A stretch of 13,073 nucleotides of DNA from Clostridia bacterium (GTDB lineage: Bacteria > Bacillota_A > Clostridia > Peptostreptococcales > JAAYPU01), in contig JAKSCF010000758.1 of assembly GCA_022360735.1 (NCBI GenBank), positions 1 through 13,073 of the forward strand, read 5' to 3'. The position numbers were made by a program, and so were the translations under genes. The notes beneath the pieces are model-generated. The model was not told the origin of the DNA, ran no database searches, and worked only from the letters and a program-made list of their open reading frames with translations. This document shows, piece after piece, positions 7,122 through 12,863 of the stretch (position 1 is the stretch's first letter; each line of letters starts with the position of its first letter).

Positions 7122-7180
7122 AAGTTAATACTATCATCACGTATTGTTAGTTGTCAATGAAGACTTTGTAATTTTTTACC

Positions 7181-7202
7181 AACTAGGCACTAGTGCCTAG
7201 TT
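7181..7202. repeat. Perfect 22-bp palindrome across a stop codon
   Basis: AACTAGGCACT followed by its exact reverse complement, centred between 7191 and 7192. It covers the last codons (ELGTSA) and the stop codon of the Crp/Fnr-type gene. It has no loop and no T-tract on the gene's strand, so it is not a normal terminator. A protein-binding site or recombination scar is possible. Confidence 0.6.
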
Positions 7203-7908
7203 CATTGGGTTTTTGTGCAAATTCAGATAATCTTTCCACATCCAATATTTTAAAAAAACTTCTATGATAATCAATTATGCCATTTTCTTTGAGTTTTGGT
7301 AATAACTTAGTTATGGTTCTCATGGATATATTTAAATAGTTAGCAATTTGTTCTTGTGACATATCAATGCTAAAAACATACGCATCTTCATTTTTTCTAT
7401 TGTCTAATAGAAATTTTACCAATCTCTTTTTTATAGAAACAATTCTGATATAATCCATCTGCTTGTTCAAATCAATAATATTACTTGAAAGGACATTGAG
7501 TAAATTGATATAAAATTTACTTAGATACCTATAATTATTTTTATTTGTTGAAAAAAATTTATTGTAATTTAAGTGAATGTATAGAACCATTGTTTTTTGC
7601 ATTGCCTTAATGGTATAGGGCGATATGCTTATGTTGGAACTCACCAACTCAACACCAAATGTACTCATCTTTGTTAATGAGTACTTTGCTGAAGTACCTG
7701 TGCTGCTGCAAAATCTTTCCATGGATGCTTTCCCGCTTAAAATAATCCCTAAACTATTGAATTTTCCATTCTGCTTGCAGATATAGTGATTGATTTTATA
7801 GGTTTTAATTTCAGTTGACATGTGTTCAAGAGTATTGATAACATCATCTTTTGTCATGTTATGGAACAAGGATAGACCCATTAAATCATTGATATATTCT
7901 AAAATCAT
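7183..7908 (-). CDS. Crp/Fnr-family transcriptional regulator
   Basis: A 241-residue regulator. The N-terminal half has the cyclic-nucleotide-binding-type beta-barrel pattern (GIILSGKASMERF, about 54-66), a long dimer helix lies around 125-150, and the C-terminal winged helix runs from about 180 (MSQEQIANYLNISMRTITKLL, then KENGIIDYHR). The basic recognition helix reads SMRTITKLL. The cyclic-AMP-binding motif of Crp is not evident. There are only two cysteines (44 and 67), so an Fnr-type four-cysteine iron-sulfur cluster is excluded; its signal is unknown. The start is preceded by AAAGGGGG about eight bases upstream. It lies between the NEAT-like gene and marR, and dyads that could be its operators lie just downstream. 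The gene ends inside a perfect palindrome. Family firm, ligand and targets unknown. Confidence 0.85.
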   Translation of the reverse strand: MILEYINDLMGLSLFHNMTKDDVINTLEHMSTEIKTYKINHYICKQNGKFNSLGIILSGKASMERFCSSTGTSAKYSLTKMSTFGVELVSSNISISPYTIKAMQKTMVLYIHLNYNKFFSTNKNNYRYLSKFYINLLNVLSSNIIDLNKQMDYIRIVSIKKRLVKFLLDNRKNEDAYVFSIDMSQEQIANYLNISMRTITKLLPKLKENGIIDYHRSFFKILDVERLSEFAQKPNELGTSA

Positions 7909-7994
7909 ATAAATACCCCCTTTTAACTAAACCAATGATAAAGAAAATAATTTTTCTATCTTACCCATACTCTTATAATCTATTACAAATTTGC

Positions 7995-8053
7995 TTGACA
8001 CTAACAACAGTAATCATTTATAATAACAATTATCAATAATGATTCTCATTATC
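7995..8053 (+). promoter_or_regulatory. Consensus sigma-A promoter with overlapping Fur box, facing marR
   Basis: TTGACA (7995-8000), an 18-base spacer and TATAAT (8019-8024) are both perfect hexamers. The predicted start, near 8031, is followed at once by AATAATGATTCTCATTATC (8035-8053), a 17/19 Fur match. Repression by Fur is therefore expected. The transcript runs towards marR, 200 nt away. The 326-base gap between the Crp/Fnr-type gene and marR contains this element, the marR promoter and otherwise AT-rich sequence. Confidence 0.75.
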
Positions 8054-8199
8054 ATTATTTGTTATTATTATATTTCACTCAATATCTTTGTGTCAATATT
8101 TTACAAAAATTACGTATCAACGAATACCTAATTTCGTATTTATAGTAATGAAATATTAAGTATTTTTTTAAAAAATAACTCTATTTATAATAAAAAATA

Positions 8200-8226
8200 T
8201 TGACAAAAAAGTATACCTGGTATACA
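8200..8226 (+). promoter_or_regulatory. marR promoter with 15-bp palindromic operator
   Basis: TTGACA (8200-8205) and an extended -10, TGG-TATACA (8218-8226), are 15 bases apart. The operator GTATACCTGGTATAC (8211-8225) is a perfect 7-1-7 inverted repeat lying over the spacer and -10, so bound repressor would exclude polymerase. An identical copy lies downstream of marR. Confidence 0.72.
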
Positions 8227-8234
8227 GTTCTTAT

Positions 8235-8687
8235 ATGAAGGAATATATAAAGAAAAAAGTAATTGAAAATTATGCAACGCTAGTTGAAAAAGCAGCTAGA
8301 ACTGCTGATAAGCCCAATCAGTTTGATACAGATGTAGAAATATTCAGAAGTGAAATTCATATCATCAATGTAATAGGCAATAAAAAAGACATCCATATTT
8401 CTGAAATAGCCAGAAAATTTGGGGTTACTAAAGGTGCCATTTCAAAAACAATCAAGAAATTAGAAAAAAAGGAGTTGGTTGAGAAAATTATAGACAAAAC
8501 AAATCAAAGCAGAGTATTAGTTGCATTAACTGAGAAAGGACTAAAAGCATATCATAGTCATGAAAAGTATCATAATGAATACGATAAAGATTTGTTTGGA
8601 TATTTAGACAATTTAACAGAATATGAATTAGACATTTTGAATACTTTTCTTGAAAAAGCAAATGAAATGGCGGAAAGACATTTATAG
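8235..8687 (+). CDS. MarR-family transcriptional regulator
   Basis: A 150-residue winged-helix regulator with full MarR layout: N-terminal dimer helices, a helix-turn-helix at about 53-80 (IHISEIARKFGVTKGAISKTIKKLEKKELV), a wing with DKTNQSR (87-93), LTEKG (98-102), and a C-terminal dimer helix. Members usually repress themselves and a nearby exporter until a small ligand is bound. Two identical 15-bp palindromes, one over its own promoter and one between it and the MATE gene, fit that role. No ribosome binding site precedes the ATG, and the predicted transcription start is only about two bases upstream, so the proximal mRNA looks leaderless. No alternative start with a ribosome site was found. 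A distal Fur-box promoter points at the gene as well. Ligand unknown. Confidence 0.88.
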   Translation: MKEYIKKKVIENYATLVEKAARTADKPNQFDTDVEIFRSEIHIINVIGNKKDIHISEIARKFGVTKGAISKTIKKLEKKELVEKIIDKTNQSRVLVALTEKGLKAYHSHEKYHNEYDKDLFGYLDNLTEYELDILNTFLEKANEMAERHL

Positions 8688-8712
8688 GAATCCGCTATTT
8701 ATAGGCTTAAGC

Positions 8713-8728
8713 GTATACCTGGTATACT
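8713..8728 (+). promoter_or_regulatory. Second MarR operator with extended -10, upstream of the MATE gene
   Basis: GTATACCTGGTATAC (8713-8727) is identical to the operator at 8211-8225 and again contains an extended -10 (TGG-TATACT, ending at 8728). No good -35 was seen. A separate TATAAT lies at 8751-8756. A transcript from here would have a leader of about 150 nt before the exporter gene. Confidence 0.65.
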
Positions 8729-8756
8729 CTCGTTTAAAATATATTGAAATTATAAT

Positions 8757-8778
8757 AACTCTACGCTTTAGTAGAGTT
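8757..8778. other. Hairpin in the leader of the MATE gene
   Basis: An 8-bp stem (AACTCTAC / GTAGAGTT) with a GCTTTA loop, followed by TAAAAAA rather than a T-tract. It is therefore more likely a leader structure or mRNA stabiliser than a terminator for marR. Confidence 0.4.
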
Positions 8779-8796
8779 TAAAAAAGCAAAGCTACT

Positions 8797-8815
8797 GATA
8801 ATGATATTCATTATA
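8797..8815. promoter_or_regulatory. Fur box upstream of the MATE gene
   Basis: GATAATGATATTCATTATA matches the Fur consensus at 16 of 19 positions and lies 67 bases before the ATG. It is downstream of the MarR operator, so Fur could block elongation or a local promoter whose elements I could not define with confidence. Confidence 0.6.
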
Positions 8816-8881
8816 AATTATTGAGTTTATGCAATAATACTTGTTTAACTCACACAAAAACCAGCAAAAGGAGAAAATCAA

Positions 8882-10228
8882 ATGAATGAAAAAATTAGAA
8901 TCATGGAGCAAGAGAAAACCTCTATTGCCCTATTAAAATTTGGTATACCGGCAACTTTAGGATTGCTTGTAACCGCTATATATAATTTTGTAGACGCTAT
9001 ATTTGTGGGACGCCTAGGAACGAGTCAAATGGGAGCTGCTTCTATCGCATTTCCCATATCAATGGTGATTATAGGACTTGGTTTAACATTAGGCATCGGC
9101 GTTGCTTCATATATTTCAAGACTTTTAGGAAAAAAAGAAATACGGCAAGCCAATAAAGCAGCCTCCACCGCATTTTTCAGCAGCATTATTTTAGCATTAA
9201 TTGTCATAGTGCCTTCATTAATTTTTTTAGAACCATTACTAAAGGCATTTGGTGCAACACCGACTATATTACCCTATGCAAAAGATTATTCGTATATTTT
9301 TATTGGCGGGTCAATTCTAACGGTTGTTAATATAACCATGAATAACATAGCAAGAGCACAAGGTGCAGCTAGAACGAGTATGCAGGCTTTAATAGTAGGT
9401 GCCGTTCTAAATATAATCTTAGACCCGCTTTTTATCTTTACCTTTGGTTATGGGATTAAAGGCGCTGCAATTGCTACAGTCATATCTCAGGCTGTGAGCA
9501 CCATACTTTTATTAGCTTACCTGTTCAGTGACAAAAGTGTCATAAAAATATCGGCAAAGGATTTCACCCTATCTAAAGAAATAGTGACAGAAATCTTAAA
9601 AATTGGCATGCCTAACCTGATGCTTCAGTTATTATCCAGTGCCTCTATGGGATTAATCAACTCTGCTGCTGTTCCCTATGGCGATGCTGCTGTGGCTGCT
9701 ATGGGAATAGTTAATAGAGTATTTGCAATAGGCAGCTTTGTAATACATGGATTTTCCAAGGGTTTTCAACCTCTTGCTGGATATAGCTTTGGTGCTAAGA
9801 AATATAGCAGGCTGCAGGAACTTAAGGATAAATCTCTCAGGTGGACCACTACATTTTGTTTTATTTTAGCTGTGATTCAGATTATATTTGCAAGACCAAT
9901 AGTAGGCATGTTCAGCGATGATATTATGGTACTTGATATAGGTATTCGAGCTTTAAGAGCCTATAGTATCATGTTCCCATTATTTGGCTTTCAAGTCATC
10001 TATATGACATTATTTTTATCAATAGGTCAAGCCACAGAAGGCAGCTTAATCAGTACTGGAAGGCAAGGGATTTTCTTCATACCCCTTGTGTTTATTTTGC
10101 CAAGGTTAATAGGACTGGACGGGGTAATATTTTCACAGCCTATAGCCGATTTTTTAACCACATTATTGACTTTAATTTTCTCTATTCAGCTCAATAGAAA
10201 ATTAAATGGACTGTTAAATCTAACTTAA
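8882..10228 (+). CDS. MATE-family multidrug/metabolite efflux transporter
   Basis: A 448-residue inner-membrane antiporter with about 12 transmembrane segments in two MatE repeats (roughly 15-175 and 235-395). Family signatures include FGIPATLGLLVTAIYNFVDAIFVGRLG near the N-terminus and MGIVNRVFAIGSFVIHGFSKGFQPLAGYSFGAK in the second half, as in MepA-like Na+- or H+-coupled exporters. AAAAGGAG is eight bases before the ATG. It follows marR, and an identical MarR operator plus a Fur box lie in the 194-base gap, so the exporter is probably induced by its substrate and by iron limitation. That suggests export of a siderophore, porphyrin/haem or iron-linked toxic compound, but the sequence does not show substrate. 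Transcription ends at a strong terminator. Confidence 0.92.
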   Translation: MNEKIRIMEQEKTSIALLKFGIPATLGLLVTAIYNFVDAIFVGRLGTSQMGAASIAFPISMVIIGLGLTLGIGVASYISRLLGKKEIRQANKAASTAFFSSIILALIVIVPSLIFLEPLLKAFGATPTILPYAKDYSYIFIGGSILTVVNITMNNIARAQGAARTSMQALIVGAVLNIILDPLFIFTFGYGIKGAAIATVISQAVSTILLLAYLFSDKSVIKISAKDFTLSKEIVTEILKIGMPNLMLQLLSSASMGLINSAAVPYGDAAVAAMGIVNRVFAIGSFVIHGFSKGFQPLAGYSFGAKKYSRLQELKDKSLRWTTTFCFILAVIQIIFARPIVGMFSDDIMVLDIGIRALRAYSIMFPLFGFQVIYMTLFLSIGQATEGSLISTGRQGIFFIPLVFILPRLIGLDGVIFSQPIADFLTTLLTLIFSIQLNRKLNGLLNLT

Positions 10229-10323
10229 AAATTTAACGTTAATTGTAATAGTCGGAGCATATACCACCTTTGACTTTATAAACTTACCACATAAGACTGC
10301 TAAAAATCCAAGATAGAATTATC

Positions 10324-10362
10324 AAAGGCGCTATAGCTTTAATCAGCTATAGCGCCTTTTTT
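10324..10362 (+). terminator. Strong Rho-independent terminator between convergent genes
   Basis: Stem GGCGCTATAGCT (10327-10338) pairs with AGCTATAGCGCC (10345-10356) around a 6-base loop and is extended by A:T pairs. It is followed rightward by TTTTTT. Leftward it has only a short TTT tail, but could still serve the diguanylate cyclase gene that ends at 10382. Confidence 0.92.
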
Positions 10363-10381
10363 ATACGGATACATATATCCT

Positions 10382-11428
10382 TTAAGAAGTATGGCATACT
10401 TGATTTTTACCTAAATTCTTTGCTTGATACAATAAATTGTCTACTCTTTGTATAAAGGTTGAGTAAGTATCATCATTTTCATTATCATCTATTGTGTCAA
10501 CGCCAATACTAATAGTAAGGCCAATCACTTGATCATTAAAACTAAAAATGTTTTGTTCTACTATTAAACGAATTCTTTCAGTAGTTGCAATTGCAGATTC
10601 CAAATTAGTCATTGGAAAAATGATGGCGAACTCTTCCCCGCCATATCGAGCAACAAGGTCTGAATCTCTAACATTATCAATAAAAATCTCAGCCAATTGT
10701 TTCAAAATAGCATTGCCGGCTAAATGTCCATAGGTGTCATTAATGATTTTAAAATTGTCAATATCAATGATAGCCAAGCTCAAAGGATGATGATGATCAT
10801 TTTTGCTCAGGTCCTCAAAATATTGATGGAAAGCATTACAATTATATAATTTTGTTAAATAATCCGTTAAAATAAGTTTTTCTAACTCAACATTTTTCTT
10901 ATCCACTTCATGTATGTAATATTCTTTTTCTTTTCTCAGTGTACTCAATTCTTTTAAAAACATATTTAGCACCATGCTGATGACAAAATAAAAAATAAAG
11001 TGGCTTAAATGATAGTATTCAAAAGCTATAATATGCTGTGAAATAAGAAAAATAATTGTATGAAAGCAAATGGTTATAATACTAATGATCAAAGGTGAAA
11101 TTTTTTGATATCTAAGAGATTGTATAACGATGTAAACATAGAATAAATTAGCATAAACATAACCATGATCAAATTGTAATATAATAAATACTGTTAAAAA
11201 AACACCTTCTATGATTCCATTTATGATACTTGTTTTTGTTTTAGCAAAGAAATGTTGGAATATATTAACAGCAAAAAACAGTCCATAAGCAAGGGCAAAA
11301 ATCTTCATTTCATAGTTCGATTGACTTGAAACAAGAGGAAATGCCATATTACAAATAACAATCAGTGCACACGCCTGTAAGGTTAGAACCAATTCCTCAA
11401 TGGTTTGAAATTCCTTAGACTTACTCAT
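10382..11428 (-). CDS. Membrane-bound GGDEF diguanylate cyclase
   Basis: A 348-residue protein that should make cyclic di-GMP from two GTP. Residues 16-160 form about six membrane helices with no recognised sensor domain, followed by a coiled-coil linker (160-185) and a GGDEF domain. Visible motifs are LTDYLTKLYN (187-196), DIDNFKIINDTYGH (222-235), the active-site GGEEF (263-267, an active variant) and ISIGV (306-310). The inhibitory RxxD site is present (RDSD, 254-257), five residues before GGEEF, so product feedback is expected. GGGAAAG-type ribosome sequence precedes the ATG. A Fur box sits between its -35 and -10, which suggests that iron limitation raises cyclic di-GMP. It is convergent with the MATE gene and follows the hicAB-secB-like operon on the same strand. 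Confidence 0.92.
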   Translation of the reverse strand: MSKSKEFQTIEELVLTLQACALIVICNMAFPLVSSQSNYEMKIFALAYGLFFAVNIFQHFFAKTKTSIINGIIEGVFLTVFIILQFDHGYVYANLFYVYIVIQSLRYQKISPLIISIITICFHTIIFLISQHIIAFEYYHLSHFIFYFVISMVLNMFLKELSTLRKEKEYYIHEVDKKNVELEKLILTDYLTKLYNCNAFHQYFEDLSKNDHHHPLSLAIIDIDNFKIINDTYGHLAGNAILKQLAEIFIDNVRDSDLVARYGGEEFAIIFPMTNLESAIATTERIRLIVEQNIFSFNDQVIGLTISIGVDTIDDNENDDTYSTFIQRVDNLLYQAKNLGKNQVCHTS

Positions 11429-11477
11429 AACTTTCCCTTTTTTTATTAAATACTTATATTCATTTCATCTAATTATT

Positions 11478-11506
11478 TTTAAATTGAGATTAATTATCAT
11501 TCTCAA
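11478..11506 (-). promoter_or_regulatory. Fur box within the promoter of the diguanylate cyclase gene
   Basis: GAGATTAATTATCATTCTC (11486-11504) matches the Fur consensus at 15 of 19 positions and lies in a dyad with 8-bp arms, AATTGAGA and TCTCAATT (11482-11508). On the minus strand TTGAGA (11506-11501) and TTTAAA (11483-11478) are 17 bases apart, with the box filling the spacer, the same layout as at the NEAT-like gene. Confidence 0.6.
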
Positions 11507-11546
11507 TTGATTTTATTATGTATTCTAAGAAATGTCAAGTCCTAAC

Positions 11547-11957
11547 CTATTCCTTATAGCCTTTTTCTCCAAAACCTATGGATGGGGGAAGTATTATGTG
11601 TTGTCCTGTCATCTTTTTTGAAATAAAAGCTACCGTATAACTTATCTCTGCTCCAATTGGTTCTACAAATTTATTTATATCTTCTTTAATTTCTGTTTCA
11701 TATGTTTGAATATCATTGAATTTAAGAAAAATATTATGCACTAATTTCATCTCTAATAAACTTGCTAACTTTACACAGGTATTAACCTTAATAATAATCT
11801 CATTTTCCTCATAATTTATTTTTTTTATTTCAGGATTATCAATTATAACTTCTATTTCCGATTCATCCCATTCAGACAAATCTAAATTATTCGCTTCAAT
11901 TTTATTAAGTATTATTTTTCTTCCTAAAAATTTATATTCATTTTTCTTCTTATTCAT
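11547..11957 (-). CDS. SecB-like chaperone of a toxin-antitoxin-chaperone system
   Basis: A 136-residue protein with alternating beta-strand pattern and no signal peptide. Its C-terminal third, about 92-129, matches the end of the SecB fold: a helix starting FVEPIGAEISYTVAFIS, then a turn and IILPPSIGF, comparable to SecB's PYAR-helix followed by LxLxPVNF. N-terminal strands (EIEVIIDNPEIKKINY, NEIIIKVNTCVKL) suit the SecB sheet. Its start is 11 nt after the hicB stop, and its ribosome site (AGGGGA) overlaps that stop, so translation is coupled. Such solitary SecB homologues in toxin-antitoxin operons fold and protect the antitoxin, as in the Mycobacterium tuberculosis HigBA-SecB system. General SecB is normally absent from Firmicutes, which supports a dedicated role. 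The match is by eye; a distant unrelated protein remains possible. Confidence 0.62.
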   Translation of the reverse strand: MNKKKNEYKFLGRKIILNKIEANNLDLSEWDESEIEVIIDNPEIKKINYEENEIIIKVNTCVKLASLLEMKLVHNIFLKFNDIQTYETEIKEDINKFVEPIGAEISYTVAFISKKMTGQHIILPPSIGFGEKGYKE

Positions 11958-11968
11958 AAAAACATCCC

Positions 11969-12481
11969 CTAATTTTCCATAGTATTATTATAAAAGCTGG
12001 GTACTTTAATTTGCTCATTGTTTGATATAGATTCCCATATTTTGTTAACTGAACTATGAACATTTTCCATTTTTTTTGATGATTCAATATTTATTGACAC
12101 ATGCATAGAACTATTGTCTTTACCAAATTTGTTCCCAATTCCTAAAGAAACATATGTCTGTATTAATTGATTAATACTACAATTTTCTTCTTCTGCTGTC
12201 TCTGCTACAAGTCGATGTAAAATCTTTGGTATTCTTAAAGATAGTTTTCCACTGTATTCATAACTATAATTTTTTTTAGGAGCAGGTATATTCTTGCCTT
12301 CTTGAACCGCTAATTCTATAACATCATTGGCAACCTCTGTCAGTTCGTCTATAGCTTCTTGTATTGTCATACCATCACCAATGCACCCAAGTTCAGGTAT
12401 AGTCGCTATATACCCTCCTCCCTCATCTTCTGGATTAACAAACACCTCAATTTTGTAATCCTTTACATTAATGCCTCTCAT
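11969..12481 (-). CDS. hicB: HicB antitoxin with extra C-terminal tail
   Basis: A 170-residue antitoxin. Residues 8-68 are the HicB partial RNase-H fold (YKIEVFVNPEDEGGGYIATIPELG, then GMTIQEAIDELTEVANDVIELAVQ and IPAP). A ribbon-helix-helix DNA-binding domain follows (GKLSLRIPKILHRLVAETAE, about 78-97, to SLGI at 115). HicB neutralises HicA and represses the operon. The protein then continues for about 55 residues (116-170) with no known domain: a polar stretch, then NKIWESI (146-152) and IKVPSFY (158-164), hydrophobic and aromatic. Usual HicB proteins end near the DNA-binding domain. Such a tail resembles the chaperone-addiction region of antitoxins in toxin-antitoxin-chaperone systems, and the next gene is SecB-like. 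AAGGAG lies nine bases before the ATG; 29 nt separate it from hicA. Confidence 0.85.
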   Translation of the reverse strand: MRGINVKDYKIEVFVNPEDEGGGYIATIPELGCIGDGMTIQEAIDELTEVANDVIELAVQEGKNIPAPKKNYSYEYSGKLSLRIPKILHRLVAETAEEENCSINQLIQTYVSLGIGNKFGKDNSSMHVSINIESSKKMENVHSSVNKIWESISNNEQIKVPSFYNNTMEN

Positions 12482-12510
12482 TTTTACATTCTCCTTTTTC
12501 CCCCATATAG

Positions 12511-12768
12511 TTAGCCACTATCCTGATTAAGCCGTTCCAAAATTTCCAAAGCTCTTTTTATATATATTTTTTTAATATGTGGCTTTTTATAAGGAATCGT
12601 TATATAATCCCTAATATCGTTTAAATCAGGATGACTATAAATCATGTGGCTCCCTTTTCCTTTTCTTTTTTGGAACCCAGCATTTTTTAGCAAGCTGTCT
12701 ATCTCCTCAAACCTAATCTCTTGAGGATTATTTTTTATCTTATTATGTAGTTTTGTGAAACGACTCAT
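12511..12768 (-). CDS. hicA: HicA mRNA-interferase toxin
   Basis: An 85-residue toxin of the HicA dsRBD-like fold. The family signature is clear: RFEEIDSLLKNAGFQKRKGKGSHMIYSHP, with the catalytic histidine at 41 in GSHMIY, and ITIPYKKPHIKKIYIKRALE after it. HicA cleaves mRNA and blocks translation when not bound by HicB. The N-terminal 15 residues (TKLHNKIKNNPQEI) are a normal variant of the longer HicA subgroup. It starts seven bases after GGAGG and is the first gene of a three-gene leftward operon with hicB and the SecB-like gene. A direct-repeat candidate operator lies upstream. All key residues are present, so the toxin is probably active. Confidence 0.9.
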   Translation of the reverse strand: MSRFTKLHNKIKNNPQEIRFEEIDSLLKNAGFQKRKGKGSHMIYSHPDLNDIRDYITIPYKKPHIKKIYIKRALEILERLNQDSG

Positions 12769-12828
12769 TAATCATCCTCCATAGTAAGTTTCCCCCATTT
12801 CAAGCTATTCATTCTTCTTTTATACTTT

Positions 12829-12860
12829 ATTATATTAAATGATACCATATACGATACCAT
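12829..12860 (-). promoter_or_regulatory. Promoter and candidate operator of the hicA operon
   Basis: On the minus strand a perfect TATAAT (12834-12829) is preceded by weak -35 sequence. Two direct copies of GATACCAT (12841-12848 and 12853-12860) lie 12 bases apart over the -35 region and could be bound by the ribbon-helix-helix domain of HicB for autoregulation. The leader would be about 50 nt. Confidence 0.5.
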
Positions 12861-12863
12861 TTT

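Noticed and set aside
6682..7128. 148-codon + strand frame over the NEAT-like gene start and promoter
   Set aside because: Antisense to the signal peptide and covers the Fur box; the minus-strand gene has a signal peptide, ribosome site and terminator.
8757..8778. Hairpin after marR as a Rho-independent terminator
   Set aside because: It is followed by an A-tract, not a T-tract, so I list it as a leader structure only.
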